A stretch of DNA of 64,000 nt from a virus. The DNA is taken from the IMG/VR virus record IMGVR_UViG_3300035687_000002, positions 82,725 to 146,724 of that record; one strand, written 5' to 3'. The position numbers and the translations under genes were made by a program. Below the pieces are notes generated by a model. It was given only the letters and a program-made list of their open reading frames with translations, was not told where the DNA came from and did not search any database. Shown in pieces: positions 13,801 to 21,387 of this stretch; position 1 is the stretch's first letter; the number at the start of each line of letters is the position of its first letter.

Positions 13801-15967
13801 CTTTTTGTGTGTAATATAGCTGGTACTTAAGGAAGTTAATTTGTTCGGCAGGGAATGCAGATAAAGAAGCATTAGATAAGGTTCTAATGTTATTTAATGT
13901 AGATAACATTTTACTATTCTCCTTATCAATATAGTCAGAGAATATAATATTCTGAATACGAGCTGTGTATAAATCTGACTTAGCAGCTTTAGATTTAGTA
14001 TCATAATCCTTAGCGGAAAGTCCGGAATTTGGTAATTCTTCTTTTTCTGTTCTAACTACTGTATCCTCAGCTTTCTTAGCAAAAATTCCATATTCCCCAG
14101 CTTTATCTGTAGGAACAGCTTGATTTATACCAAATATAGCTGCTTGTTCTGAAGTCAGTTGAGAGAATCTTGCACTTACATCTTCAATTCCCAGCTTGTG
14201 CATTGAAGATATATATTGACTCAATGCTGCTTTAGTAACAGCATCTACAGCTGCACTATTTTGAAATTCCTCTAGAGTGGAAAGTTGTACCTTTCCAAAT
14301 ATTTTTTCAAGTCCATCTTTTTTAGATTGCAACTTGGCAGGTGAAATCACAGGAGTTCCGTCTACAATTTTTATATTGTTATCAGCATCTCTTTCATATA
14401 CATCATTTACAGAAAATAGGTTATTTTTAAGTATCTTACTTTCATCAACTATTCGGTCATACTGAGCAAGTAGCTCCTTTCTCTCTCCAGAGAGTTTAGA
14501 GAAACCTCCACCAGCTACAATACCAATTAAACCACCAAGTCCAATATTTTTTGCAGCTTCCTTATCATCTCCAGTAAATGCTCCAACTGTTTGCTTCTTT
14601 AATTGCTTAAAGAATGCACCCATTCCGGAACCTTCTACAAGAGGATTACCTTGGTCATCCAAGGAATTCATTCTCTGAACAGCTAACTGGGCATTTTCTT
14701 CCCATAAACCTTCAGCAAGGAAACCTTCTGCAGCCTTTTTACCATAGAAAACACCTCTTGATAAACCAGTTTTTGAACCTCCAGCAACCCAATCAGTTCC
14801 AAGTTTAAGAGTAGGAGAACTGGCTTTAAATGGCTTAAAGAATAAAGTATTCTCCCAAGCATTTGATAAACCAAGTATCATAAAGTTAGACCCAACAGTA
14901 TTAGCCGCTAATTTACCAGCAACTGTTCTCATATCTTCATCTGACATATTGGCATATTCACCAACACCTCTATCACGAAGTTCTTTCATTTTTGCCAGAC
15001 CATCTTTGAAGACCTGACTTCCTTCCATAGCTGATTCCATGGCAGTATTAAATGTCCATGCTGCTAATTCAGCAGGTGAACCTAATCCTACACTGGATGC
15101 TACTTTACCTATTCTACTTGTTGTAGAGAAGGCTTTACCAAAAGCATTGAAAGCTTGTTCTCCTTCAGCTATACCTGCAGTTGCACGGGCAACTTTACTT
15201 AGCATACCAAGCTTACCTAAAGCCATTGCAGGTATAGCTGCAGAAGCCATAAACGCAACACCATCAGCCACATCTTCATTCCAGAAGGCATAATTTGTCA
15301 TCTGAGAGAAGAACCCTTTTTCATCAAAACCTGCAGCATGATATATAGGGACAATCTTATCCTTGAATGACTGCTCCTGTGTTTCTAGCCATTTTGACAT
15401 AGCATTATCAGCTACATCAGCCCAATAGTTTGTACTTCCAATAGAAGTTACCATTGCACCAACATATCCAAATCCTTCACCTAATTTCATAACTGCAGGG
15501 ACTACAGTTCTACCTAAGAAACGTAGGACGTTCAGGCCAGTTCTTTTTATAACTCCATCCTGCATGTAGTCATTTCTGTAGTAGTAATCCTCAATATCAG
15601 GAACTGTGGCATCGAAGCCGAACTTCTTATCAATATATTTCTGAGCCTTATCATAAGGAGTTCTTATTTCTTCACCTAAGCCTAACTTGTAATAGGGGTC
15701 AGAAGCTGTTTCCTGTTCCAGATGCTTAACACCTAAGTCCCTGATTTTAGGGTCATTAGATTGTAATGCGTCTTCATATGTCATACCTTGTGGTAAGTCC
15801 AGTGTAGGAGCTAATGCTCCAGAACCTTGTGGAGTTGGTGGTAAGTAAGGATTGTCAGGTTTATTAAGTACATCACTCATTGTCTTGAAGGTATCTAACT
15901 TCAATTCAAACATGCTATTACTATCAAATCCTGTTCTTATATCTCCTTGTAATGTTGGGTCTGGCAT
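1850..15967 (-). CDS. Giant crAss-like virion RNA polymerase protein (4705 aa)
   Basis: Single uninterrupted frame of 4705 residues. At 3393-3397 it has DFDVD inside KAGSDFDVDKLQ; this DxDxD triad binds the catalytic metal in the crAss-like virion RNA polymerases (phi14:2 gp66 type, related to the eukaryotic RNA-dependent polymerase QDE-1). Family knowledge: this enzyme is packaged, ejected with the DNA and transcribes early genes. Glycine/alanine-rich hydrophobic stretches occur at roughly residues 150-270 and 480-500, long charged coiled-coil segments around 950-1180, and a YHEIFEGV motif at 1877-1884 resembles a zincin site lacking its second His. It starts 4 bases after the upstream 847-residue gene. 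The phi14:2 enzyme is about 2180 residues, so this one appears to be fused to other ejected-protein domains. Proteolytic processing is possible but not shown. Confidence 0.88.
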   Translation of the reverse strand: MPDPTLQGDIRTGFDSNSMFELKLDTFKTMSDVLNKPDNPYLPPTPQGSGALAPTLDLPQGMTYEDALQSNDPKIRDLGVKHLEQETASDPYYKLGLGEEIRTPYDKAQKYIDKKFGFDATVPDIEDYYYRNDYMQDGVIKRTGLNVLRFLGRTVVPAVMKLGEGFGYVGAMVTSIGSTNYWADVADNAMSKWLETQEQSFKDKIVPIYHAAGFDEKGFFSQMTNYAFWNEDVADGVAFMASAAIPAMALGKLGMLSKVARATAGIAEGEQAFNAFGKAFSTTSRIGKVASSVGLGSPAELAAWTFNTAMESAMEGSQVFKDGLAKMKELRDRGVGEYANMSDEDMRTVAGKLAANTVGSNFMILGLSNAWENTLFFKPFKASSPTLKLGTDWVAGGSKTGLSRGVFYGKKAAEGFLAEGLWEENAQLAVQRMNSLDDQGNPLVEGSGMGAFFKQLKKQTVGAFTGDDKEAAKNIGLGGLIGIVAGGGFSKLSGERKELLAQYDRIVDESKILKNNLFSVNDVYERDADNNIKIVDGTPVISPAKLQSKKDGLEKIFGKVQLSTLEEFQNSAAVDAVTKAALSQYISSMHKLGIEDVSARFSQLTSEQAAIFGINQAVPTDKAGEYGIFAKKAEDTVVRTEKEELPNSGLSAKDYDTKSKAAKSDLYTARIQNIIFSDYIDKENSKMLSTLNNIRTLSNASLSAFPAEQINFLKYQLYYTQKAISDPSFTKGLSELEQKYHLDKEKELIKKIEDYKTENASMLEETRVDASGYYIAQHKDANGNLVDSLSDAAVQNSNQRRANYTNIIEQGQWRESNLLSKDWLKFYEGLKEIPIIKEIKAQIKAEESNFKSSIFSKHTETTPGDFRRVVRLVGSIISGKTEFSPEETQLRQNYGPLVEELIPLYEKSLTQETKNIFTSKLNAVTKTRDALLSAIFEKKYKIGDLSVSTQTLTDTLLNRLKDNKVGVQEIQTLIYSTQKAIDDLDESLKADEKELANLDRKIAALEEEAQAGDFQGIRNVTTELKKEKDWITNEIADKKSLLDRLIKIIKEVTNLAYKQFADFKGNFFVSRKNFNEHLEKGSFGAVEGFREIAVKESEKRALEKELEDLQKIFKYTEGKITYYQDIINATEQAVLNGFDEQLKFLTNKPQVIQSSTEEQQTTDSFIPEFGAPPVSNMSTNVADDWDGPDYLRPLATKFITSTFSDRRVYDAAGTIIGSDYESLSQPEKDHFHLMEYLSSGKNTAEINQKLGRGKLKVLAVTEHNIDSLGLRDLLYTKIEKNDQVKFWEETDPAIKRIDFLHVIQDKGKLYFVDKELNKLGEISEIKDADKPKIARSILRSSRFSSKEESQYDEQQANNKTWEQDKAKALEYGTNQRKKFIDNSKNFTLATPTGVFSFDITRGIPVRTESVTENKVHNPVTDVLLSEAQINAQTVVVTTTGKYTLNETNITLPVGRAYIKTGGLFEKLHYADNNILDENTVNTILTVFDKLSAIYVQKVEEVMKKQLGDKKLSDLSYSDRMKVILAFNKSTKGSFNKSYMRYLNSVIHFGLLSKNEKVHPNKIYLKGSFIHFGDTRIDISTGGFSTNPEAKQYLSKLYHNVLYYANAKKASEEYIEYYLDNGELKDRKWKTYNHYLLSKNFPNGSVRTYIPITTQIHTPEQAAQEANNPPGTYTSQSIILGVPYGETIKKKNIIEQEDEPTEQTLNDNGEYDFGELTSVSDLLSGKKPKVSTPKPTSDLMSKLRERSGVSKAAATKAAAEEKASGKVTSPMLRKLLEAREKKEAEEKAGETTNRTEPLEDEDLKWNDDTSAFRVAKAGFFKTEEDLESVIAYAQRVLPQFPVERLKKIIQKSENLQVWGEFTGQAIRLWEGAEEGTLYHEIFEGVVNKILTDYEWNSIAKEFKSRKGTFTDRETGETVAYSKATPHQIKEEIAEEFRTFKMTGKVFDGQKNTRTFFQVILDFIKKFFGFQNTIKGIFDSIDEGKFINRGVRGTNRFDTNYRTKEYPIPYRKYNEFLQGFTAVMFRDIFETTDSIVKLDEVGEVDSTLYDRIRDKIDDMYITMLEEFDAGAFPTNTPNQELNEINRKKEKALEDIVNNWDKIKNKWADFVQNHKFELRKFRIKFDEEYQLASDDENMSNRNEYSGNPFEVSNKNSASLSVRFMIGTLLKAVVKKGRDGKFTTGLDRIFPNLVLDNSSSRLPQLENYDRMMSMVASEFANLNDMTLIEQKLKQLSGISRLENASAVDEQQEIAQSITSDEAAFTILYTRLFSPNRVISQGAMWNLRTKFLSYTSKQFPVPYILMMNDNSGVSLIQSTNRISNEKFYKRLRAAMTKNVGIFFTKKVEKGIKTYVPKKQTVELGANFFIAPEKTKEKIYFGQFLQFLGLYNQKDGKGVLTPQFLIALKESDIDKYRELVRVLHNIGGRLQTVEAFAGTITVANLDIFGYTNEILAILDEIAASQSEKLLTHLDGNNNATQDYISPSFTSRVLAEMSNVNNLGELLEAFPHLHQHVRLQDGIYITDSIMINKMFNPDGSRKSKILSSLSYIEGIKSAEEGGKETFKKTARLEYHQRIGLQFTLGLSGMYNALTADSETEWAFNMGEFVPFENYIESNEQGKNNLGEVVSDFYIPKLEAEIRLALEFNSTHQQMNTIHPETGYKIGKSLRFFKDILQYTDKGQTSRELVDKIHEDIQNGKQPSVIISENRTAIRNAIKNYIQFSTLDTFNNLIENRVINETETSEGGIVYSINDLTTILEKKFGNSHSLTGIRDVVMYAVVNTQLANFEQFKLIYGDVAQYKDWEKRAKSLFGPIEQAYYDRTGEFNTWLNENKNNAEFEDEVVAIPNTDIFSTSFRNSITGSTIDDIMTVNPELLNTLREMGAKFDAYEDVNEADGQSISTLQAFRQVMIKAGWRWTQKFEDFFQYDTALARQELAEIGAYTYSSEELRALDEKIVDKYKDNPPTEGPSPLKTLIPSVRPDGTQDLMKHSVYPNSWQIAREHHELKRLYVTMLNERTDIRNFKSAHKVGADLDNEGRVSSHYKRIGSSVSPFELTDLQTVGNVQYELSFRTLGIQVETQGGGKTRLGSQLTKDINLNLMPNGVPSDFRKDNNSLTEEQLINSWLALPQEDKNKSKDYKLVQNTIKTLENLKDKSVMDTFDTIGIGYTYENGEFKYSSVDLVKLQQHIMNELTRLDIDDNIIDGLELNEDLDAFLHPSESLPSYNVVSNVIWALADKSISALKVNGVPYIQVSSAFFNDSQRGAAYRDGDRWIRVDNQEDFNRLQAEGKKLVLTASDLEFYTLEKDGKEIQGMEIKLPHIYRKKVNDKRRVLGLPIVSDEKLMEWLNQPENSKLLQGIGFRIPTQASSSIEFFTIKGFLPESFGKAVVVPSDITAKAGSDFDVDKLQTYLNNWKLNSEGMPVFEQLDASEDTSDRFITYVNQHVERNDRDIFKAMRESKEFIEKKGRIDDVYSKIADESEDIDEAKKEVKDEYTAGYYIFKELPLSIKQQYWEKEDELTNENFVTKLASYYNYTTEFIKTFEENKAVTLNVERIDKKTKKKYIEQEVVTAEEVVPRFNQMLDNYRSVIKLIKLKDEAFEKLTAAIARARSVKNMENRAFQLEMSNVIAEGLSLLNHEGFSKLPVHLQNSRGAVENEYFDSIRQILKQSERFLQLLSPNDMSNIKENRDTVQTAMDPEYKSDEKKELKYSNFLDINYLSDKRHSFIRGKYDIAIFAVSMTNYANSQITGLGITQGQVRPEDEAIMQAVGYDISLPFEEAPLLNINGWDFIPLGYEKSADGRYIMDKISGYINGAVDVAKDPVIIEMGMHSDMANVYMLLERAGIKGKNIALFLMQPSIRDYLRENIYRKNPEFGYSKFLWKKEINEYILGKYSTGPDMKYEKVEFTENVLADMVRKGEKIKREQKESDTRARNGKPRTKVSEWTDSEKKLQWLAFVNFLKMEAMANNLNDVRTSSNHDTSGIRSSHSLTRKDLIRNRTYEGNLIMAPTAEGGFENGADAIRKGTFIQKTIDLLNTFSGVFSTTNLFALQKNNPKEVLNKVARRIYKRNPYQREDDFNAVMKEYDAAIVDTLLNNYAKIGNVPIAALKNQLFLPSEVTSRGTLHANNLYETFDSIRTDDRYKRVMLNNFFMANLAIEFDDKLGVYTIDLSRTLAREDTLSRNLIINGWRDIIESSDEKLSQFGRALLYGTIIQYGVKPQRNSMTPLIPLEYYSQVSAPVIDNIQLADFSNFDEEVVRENAYKKNFVQQSEPMAMDYLDAGGNIVTIWGNRNAEQRKLKKRPTLTQRVFVRNMGTGELRKYFGEEAIVQKYAQVYGKSSDTINHEEFRNLFKEEIADANAKMVSRPVFMWQKYMDETDDNETILGNAPEFVAVKMPRPEYVVMVESIGEDGTPTVKRAVSRKVNEMIDKKDFSWAFIQVYKLVGLDGTKPSVLRFKEGKGKNKGQVSVSLLYKPINSAGDFGFNEVANLSEDDNGNVTGTPSILRSNIAIQEQTDEQIVETVKLKPGMAVKFVNRTMEEVRTEQETPITPEERVKKNLNVTFGKATPKNYAWAKRSPNSYEVSSKGDKRFSAFFAMIKKGTLLDLPDKPEYVLERDSSIEEIYQIGVKGYSSVNAGKGKAPLRAMTQEESWMRYKGLWEVFAEQNPALIDELAEKTKGKVLTDMFAKTDINQAHALSDILNERNPSDEEQITPTC

Positions 15968-15971
15968 AATA

Positions 15972-18515
15972 TTATTTTATTTTCACATCTTCTTGTCCGG
16001 TGAGTAGATTATTGATGTAATTTAAAGCAGCTGTTTCATTATCTCCTATCTTGGCAGGTATCTCGGTACCATTTACTAAAATAGTGTATCTAGGTTCTCC
16101 TGTTGCTAAACTTCTTTTTGTTTTTAATTGGATAACATTGCCTCTTGGAGTAATACCTGCTTTAATTATAAGACCTGTAGGTATATTTTCCGTAGTTACT
16201 CTTTTGGCAGCATATGTCATAAGATTTTTTATTTCTTCATTGAATTCTGGCTTAGGTACAACTCCTGATAAATAATCAACTTTAATACGTATTGAATTTG
16301 GATGTTTACCTTCTTCAATTATTGAAGCACCTGCTGTTGATGATGCTGCTGCTTTTCTCAAATCACCTGATGAAATTGATTTCCCTTTAGAGTCGACTGC
16401 TTGTATGTCGACCCAACCATCAACAGGGTCAAAACCACCGATTGTGTTGAATGTTGCATCTTCACCTAATGAAGAACCAAAAATATCTGATATAAAGCTC
16501 ATTGTAGCAGTCATTTCCTGTGATATTTTACCTTTACCTAAAAGATTCCCTGAAGCAAGTCTAATCTTTTGTACAGCAGTTGTACTTTCTAAAAAGTTAT
16601 TTACTTTTGTTTTATAACTTCCTTCTTTCTGTGATTGTAACCCTTTTATCTTTTCATACATTCTGTCTATTGGAGAACCAAATTCTGTCAATATTTCATT
16701 GGTAGCTTTAGAGCGTAAAACATATCCTATTTCGCCTCCACTTTCGCCTCCACTACTTAGCTGGTCAATGTAAAAAGAAGGATGAGTATCATTAATAATA
16801 GCAGTCATATCTGCTTTAGATAGTATTATTCCTCCCCTAGTTGTATAAGCTTGAGGTATTGATTGTATTACTTTTTCAACTCCTTGTTTATAAGTTCTGG
16901 CGATATCTGGATTCTTATCAGTAACTGTTTTCTCAGCATCATCTAAAATACTCTTCATTGAAGTTCTTTTATTTACTAAACTTGTATAAGCATTTAGTGC
17001 ATCCTTCCACTCTATCATTTGTACATCATTAGAATTAGCAGTCAATCTCTTTTTGATTACATCTTCAATTTTCCCCAATTCTTTTGTGAAAGACTCTTCA
17101 TCTTCTACTCCTTCAAGAATTTTAGCTATATCAGGATTGCTTTGTAAAGCCTGTACAATTTCTGTCATTTTTGATTTAACAGAATTATCAGCTGAATTGA
17201 TAGCTGTTTGTAATTCATTATAACTAGTACCTTCTTCTTTTTCTGCTTGCCCTAAAACTCTCTGAATTTCAGCATCAGAAACACCCATTCCTCTGAGCAT
17301 ACGAACACGAGTTGGTATATCAGCATTACTATCTCCCAATAGGAGTTTTTGCTTTAACTTGTAATCTTCTATTTTGTAATCATGAGCGAAACCAGCTACT
17401 TGTCTGTTATCTAATTTTTGTTGAGTATAATACATTATACCTACAGGGTCTGCTTTTTTGCTTTCCTCTACGTCTTTCCTAGCGAATGCTTCAGCAAAAA
17501 TACCATTTGCTCTTTTCATATATGCCATTGAAGCTAAATCTTCGTAATTATTCTTAATATAATCATCATCATGTAGTTTAACTATGGTTCCTTGAAGATT
17601 AGTAATTTGATTGTTATATTGGTCTATTCGAGACCCTATTTCTTTAACTGTCTCTTCAGAGCCTATTTGTCCGGCGAGTGCTACCTTTTGAGCTGAAAGA
17701 TTTTTAATTTCCTCATTATAACTTTTCACTTTTTCCTCTGTCGCTGGAATATAATCCATTCTAAGAGCATTATAATCATCTCCGTATCTAACTACACCTG
17801 AGATTCTCATCTGCTGCCTCGCTTTATCAGATAACCCTGCCTCGAGACAGCCCCACAACTTTTGGGCTGAAAGAGAATTTGCCTTTTCGGTCTCTAAATA
17901 CATTCCCTGAGTAGTTGTTTTACTAATAACATTTGGTTTACATTTGTCTAATATAGCAGACCTTTCTTTAGAGACATCATGATATGGTGTATACTGAGCA
18001 TCTTTTGCAGTTTTAAAGATACTCTCTAGTTGTTCTCTCGATGTGGATTTTGAAAATCCTTTGAAAGAACGCAAAGCATATGCTAAATTGTCCATGTGGA
18101 AACCCTCACCTTTAGTTTTTTCATCATTTTTCCACTGGTCGGCCTCAGATAATACATCTTTATATTTCTTAGTTAAATAATCATCATACATTATACCTTT
18201 GTCTTGTAATAAAGGTCGGAATATTCCAAATCCTTGCCTTTGGACTGATGGGTCAGATAGGTCCATACTGGAAAGCTTCATCATCTGTTTCTCAGCTTTA
18301 CTCATGTAATCTTTTCTTAATTCTTGGTTTGCATCAAGAGTTAAGTCTAAATTAAGAGCATTCTCATAAATATTTTTTACCCTCGCTGCTCCTTGGTCCC
18401 AAAAAGCATTTTGTGCGGATATACCTTTATATATATCATTGATTGGGAGAGAAAACGGGCGAAAGTTACCAACAGCTTGGTAATCATTATTTTGATATGG
18501 AGAAGTAGCACTCAT
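15972..18515 (-). CDS. Probable internal (cargo/ejected) virion protein, 847 aa
   Basis: I do not recognise a catalytic domain. The protein is hydrophilic and mostly helical, with probable coiled coils around residues 260-310 and 430-560 and a more beta-like C-terminus. It lies directly before the giant RNA polymerase gene (4-base gap), the usual place for crAss-like internal cargo proteins, so cargo or ejection protein is the best guess. Its ATG shares one base (TAATG) with the stop of the LAGLIDADG gene, suggesting translational coupling or insertion of that gene just upstream. The gene is intact. Confidence 0.6.
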   Translation of the reverse strand: MSATSPYQNNDYQAVGNFRPFSLPINDIYKGISAQNAFWDQGAARVKNIYENALNLDLTLDANQELRKDYMSKAEKQMMKLSSMDLSDPSVQRQGFGIFRPLLQDKGIMYDDYLTKKYKDVLSEADQWKNDEKTKGEGFHMDNLAYALRSFKGFSKSTSREQLESIFKTAKDAQYTPYHDVSKERSAILDKCKPNVISKTTTQGMYLETEKANSLSAQKLWGCLEAGLSDKARQQMRISGVVRYGDDYNALRMDYIPATEEKVKSYNEEIKNLSAQKVALAGQIGSEETVKEIGSRIDQYNNQITNLQGTIVKLHDDDYIKNNYEDLASMAYMKRANGIFAEAFARKDVEESKKADPVGIMYYTQQKLDNRQVAGFAHDYKIEDYKLKQKLLLGDSNADIPTRVRMLRGMGVSDAEIQRVLGQAEKEEGTSYNELQTAINSADNSVKSKMTEIVQALQSNPDIAKILEGVEDEESFTKELGKIEDVIKKRLTANSNDVQMIEWKDALNAYTSLVNKRTSMKSILDDAEKTVTDKNPDIARTYKQGVEKVIQSIPQAYTTRGGIILSKADMTAIINDTHPSFYIDQLSSGGESGGEIGYVLRSKATNEILTEFGSPIDRMYEKIKGLQSQKEGSYKTKVNNFLESTTAVQKIRLASGNLLGKGKISQEMTATMSFISDIFGSSLGEDATFNTIGGFDPVDGWVDIQAVDSKGKSISSGDLRKAAASSTAGASIIEEGKHPNSIRIKVDYLSGVVPKPEFNEEIKNLMTYAAKRVTTENIPTGLIIKAGITPRGNVIQLKTKRSLATGEPRYTILVNGTEIPAKIGDNETAALNYINNLLTGQEDVKIK

Positions 18516-19345
18516 TATTTTATACTTTTGAATTTTTCATATTTTCTTTCAAGAAATATAGATGAATCTTTATACATCCATTCAGCTATTTTCTTACATT
18601 GTTTATTTCCACTATATTCAAGATAAAAGACATTTCTATGTTTTTTAATTTTGGTCATAGTTAAATTTAATTCTTTTACCATTATTTTTTGAATTGAACT
18701 TACAAAATCAAAAGTTCCCACTACTGACCAATCAAATTCCAAAAGTTTACTGTTTCTGGAAAAATGTGGTTTTACTCCTGTTATACAACCATCACCATCA
18801 AAATATCCTCTGATAAAGTGGTTGTGAAGACTTTCAGGAACTTGGTCTTCAGAAGGAAATGTTAAAATTAAAGATTTAGCTTTTACAGCTCCTAATTTTG
18901 TTAGTTTATCACTTATTCTTTTGCTTGATATGGTTAAAATATATTGAGCTGAGCTATTTCTATACGAAGATGTAGAAGCTTTTCTGTAATATAATGGTCT
19001 ATCATAATTTAACAAAGTTTTAAAAGTTTCTAAAAGAGTTTTATCTTTTTCTTGTAATCCTATTACTACTCTTGTTCCTTCTGGAAAATTACAACCATCA
19101 GCATAAATAAATCCTAACATATAAGCTTTTTCTTCACTATCTATTTTATCAAAAAAATCTTCTTTTAAAGAATACTTTCTATTGATTTCTGAAATAGACT
19201 TTGCTTTGTATCCTCTTCTTTCAAGTAACCCTCTACAAGTTCCTAACCCTTTATTAAAATATGTATCCAAATCCTTGAAGTTATACTTTCCTGTTTCGTA
19301 CATTTCAATCATTTTTTCTATTTCTAATTTAGACATCCTCTTCAT
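18515..19345 (-). CDS. LAGLIDADG homing endonuclease (276 aa)
   Basis: Two LAGLIDADG motifs are present, YMLGFIYADG (about residues 75-84) and FIRGYFDGDG (about 177-186), each ending in the acidic residue that holds the catalytic metal. This makes it a monomeric two-repeat enzyme that cuts DNA to promote its own spread. A GTG at 19351 is in frame but lies inside the -7 box of the promoter, so ATG 19345 is preferred; the mRNA would then be leaderless. It is free-standing between two large structural genes rather than inside an intron: both neighbours are complete. Confidence 0.88.
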   Translation of the reverse strand: MKRMSKLEIEKMIEMYETGKYNFKDLDTYFNKGLGTCRGLLERRGYKAKSISEINRKYSLKEDFFDKIDSEEKAYMLGFIYADGCNFPEGTRVVIGLQEKDKTLLETFKTLLNYDRPLYYRKASTSSYRNSSAQYILTISSKRISDKLTKLGAVKAKSLILTFPSEDQVPESLHNHFIRGYFDGDGCITGVKPHFSRNSKLLEFDWSVVGTFDFVSSIQKIMVKELNLTMTKIKKHRNVFYLEYSGNKQCKKIAEWMYKDSSIFLERKYEKFKSIK

Positions 19346-19350
19346 AATCA

Positions 19351-19382
19351 CAAAGATACGATATCATTCTCAGGAAACCAAA
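19351..19382 (-). promoter_or_regulatory. Promoter of the LAGLIDADG endonuclease gene
   Basis: Minus-strand TTTGG at 19378-19382, 19-base spacer, TATCTTTG at 19351-19358. The -7 box ends 5 bases before ATG 19345, so transcription should begin at or next to the start codon. Confidence 0.65.
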
Positions 19383-19401
19383 TAATATTTTAAGTTATTT
19401 T

Positions 19402-21378
19402 TCAATTGTATGGATTCTTACTTTTTATCTTCCCACCTTTCTTATAAGGGGTTGATGGTTGCTGAAGATATGGAAGAATATTCTTTTGTCTTAGTAATTT
19501 TTCGTATATTTCCCATTTCTTAGGGTCACTATCAGGTAATTTCTGTATACCTTTGAAGATATCATCATATACATCCTTTGTTTGACCACTCTGCACGTCC
19601 ATAACGCTCTTGTTTGTACGGGTAAAGTTTCCACTATCCCAGTCAAATCCATAGGCAGGATTGTTCTGCTGCAATAAAGAATATGCTAATTTCTGATTTG
19701 TAGAAGCGTCAGCCATTGTATTACTCATAGCTGTGTTTCTTAAAAAAGTCTTCATATTGTCATAATTCACCTCAGCGGTAGTTGAATCTCTACTGTAATC
19801 CTTATCATTCTGCATATTTACCAGACTCTCATTATTTTTAATCTGGTTGTTATATTGTCTGAACTGGTTTACAATACCCACATTTTGATTGTCATACTGA
19901 CTACGGATGCTGGGAATAGTATTCAAAGCCTGTCCATAAGCTTGTGCTCCCTGAGCGTTACGAAGGATAGGGTTTAGTACATTTGCAGCACTAAGTTGCT
20001 GATTAAACACGCCTTTAGCATCACCAACAGCTTGTTCCGGATTAACCAGTGCAGGATTTGTGTATGTTGCATTGTAGTGAGCACGGTCTGGAGTATATTT
20101 AGTAACATTCAGAGCATTTAACCAATCATAGGCATGAGAAGCCCTTTGCCATGGAGTAAACTTCCAATTGGCTTGTTTTACACCTTGTGGTTCACCTGTA
20201 ACTTCTCCGGGAATTAATGGAGGTTCAGGAGGTGAAGGCCACTGTTCTTGAGGAGGAGCAGTAATTCTAGCTGTATCCCTTTGTGGTGGGGTAACTGGTG
20301 CTGGTGTAGTGGCTGGAGGCTGCTTTGTTGTAATCTCTTTTAGAGCATTAGCCCATCTAATACCAATTTTACCATCGAACATACCATCATTCGGCCCTAC
20401 ATTATATTTATTATGCCATTTGTCTATAACAGCTTTATTCTCTGGAGAGCTATTATATAACCATTGCTGGAAGGATTTATTATCCTTTGGACCAGCGTAA
20501 CCTAATTGTGCAGCTACAGCAGCTACGTCTGTTATTTTGTCAGCAGCATTTGATACACCATATCTGTTAGGAAAAATAGGTAATTTGTCTCCTTGCCATG
20601 CTCCCCAGTTATTACCTACACTTGGGACTGCTGGTGCAGTTGCAGGAGCATCTTTTGCTGCTTCTTCCTTTTGTTTCATGTACTGGATAGCACGGGCAAA
20701 ACCCCCCAATTGAGCATATGGATTATTTATAGTTCCACCAGCTTTGGCATATTGTTTGTTTTCCATGAGTTTATCTTTTAGTTCAGTATCGTATACTGGT
20801 GCTGTATCCATAGCAAAATCAGGAATTCCCTGTGGAAATTCTTTCTTTTCTTCTTGAATATAAGCTATATTGCCAAGAGTTTTAATATATTTATCAAGCA
20901 TACGAGCAGCTGACTTTTTAGCTAGGTCATCTTTATCAGGGTCTCCGAGTATTGTAACCAGACCATTATAATGTTTAAGGTCTATGTTCCTTTTGAGAAC
21001 ATCTGCAGGTGTATCTGTTGACTTTTTGCCTCCTTCCTTCAGTTCAAATAATTCAAAATCTTTCTTGGTAAGTTTTAACTTATCATAGTCTGAGAAAATG
21101 AAAGAGTCAGGTTTAAGAAGTACGTCCATACCTCCCTTAGAGTGTCTCTTACCAACTGCGTTGAATAAGGCACTTAAATCTGGCTGCAGAACAACCTCTT
21201 TTCCTTCAATCTCAACATTCGAACGATAAGGATTCTCCTTAATAGTTGAATTGACCTTTGGGTCCACGTTAATAGAAGGGTTGTCTTTAGCTGTACTTTC
21301 AGGGTCTCTAAAGATACTGTTGTTCTTGTCATTAAATAAATACTCGTTTTTGTAACTTCTGTTATCTGCTACTCCCAT
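19402..21378 (-). CDS. Probable internal or tail-associated protein with peptidoglycan-binding-like segment (658 aa)
   Basis: Function not recognised. Visible parts: an N-terminal region with GKRHSKGGMDV (about residue 76), a motif style common in Bacteroidetes phage proteins; a segment around 270-350 with AAQLGYAGP and NDGMFDGKIG that resembles peptidoglycan-binding or lysozyme-accessory repeats; a Pro/Thr-rich linker around 355-400; and an Asn/Gln-rich C-terminal half. It carries three NPY tripeptides (ENPY, NNPY and C-terminal KNPYN), shared with its neighbours. It sits between the M15 peptidase and the LAGLIDADG gene. A role in cell-wall passage during ejection is inference. Confidence 0.5.
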   Translation of the reverse strand: MGVADNRSYKNEYLFNDKNNSIFRDPESTAKDNPSINVDPKVNSTIKENPYRSNVEIEGKEVVLQPDLSALFNAVGKRHSKGGMDVLLKPDSFIFSDYDKLKLTKKDFELFELKEGGKKSTDTPADVLKRNIDLKHYNGLVTILGDPDKDDLAKKSAARMLDKYIKTLGNIAYIQEEKKEFPQGIPDFAMDTAPVYDTELKDKLMENKQYAKAGGTINNPYAQLGGFARAIQYMKQKEEAAKDAPATAPAVPSVGNNWGAWQGDKLPIFPNRYGVSNAADKITDVAAVAAQLGYAGPKDNKSFQQWLYNSSPENKAVIDKWHNKYNVGPNDGMFDGKIGIRWANALKEITTKQPPATTPAPVTPPQRDTARITAPPQEQWPSPPEPPLIPGEVTGEPQGVKQANWKFTPWQRASHAYDWLNALNVTKYTPDRAHYNATYTNPALVNPEQAVGDAKGVFNQQLSAANVLNPILRNAQGAQAYGQALNTIPSIRSQYDNQNVGIVNQFRQYNNQIKNNESLVNMQNDKDYSRDSTTAEVNYDNMKTFLRNTAMSNTMADASTNQKLAYSLLQQNNPAYGFDWDSGNFTRTNKSVMDVQSGQTKDVYDDIFKGIQKLPDSDPKKWEIYEKLLRQKNILPYLQQPSTPYKKGGKIKSKNPYN

Positions 21379-21387
21379 AGTTGTATA

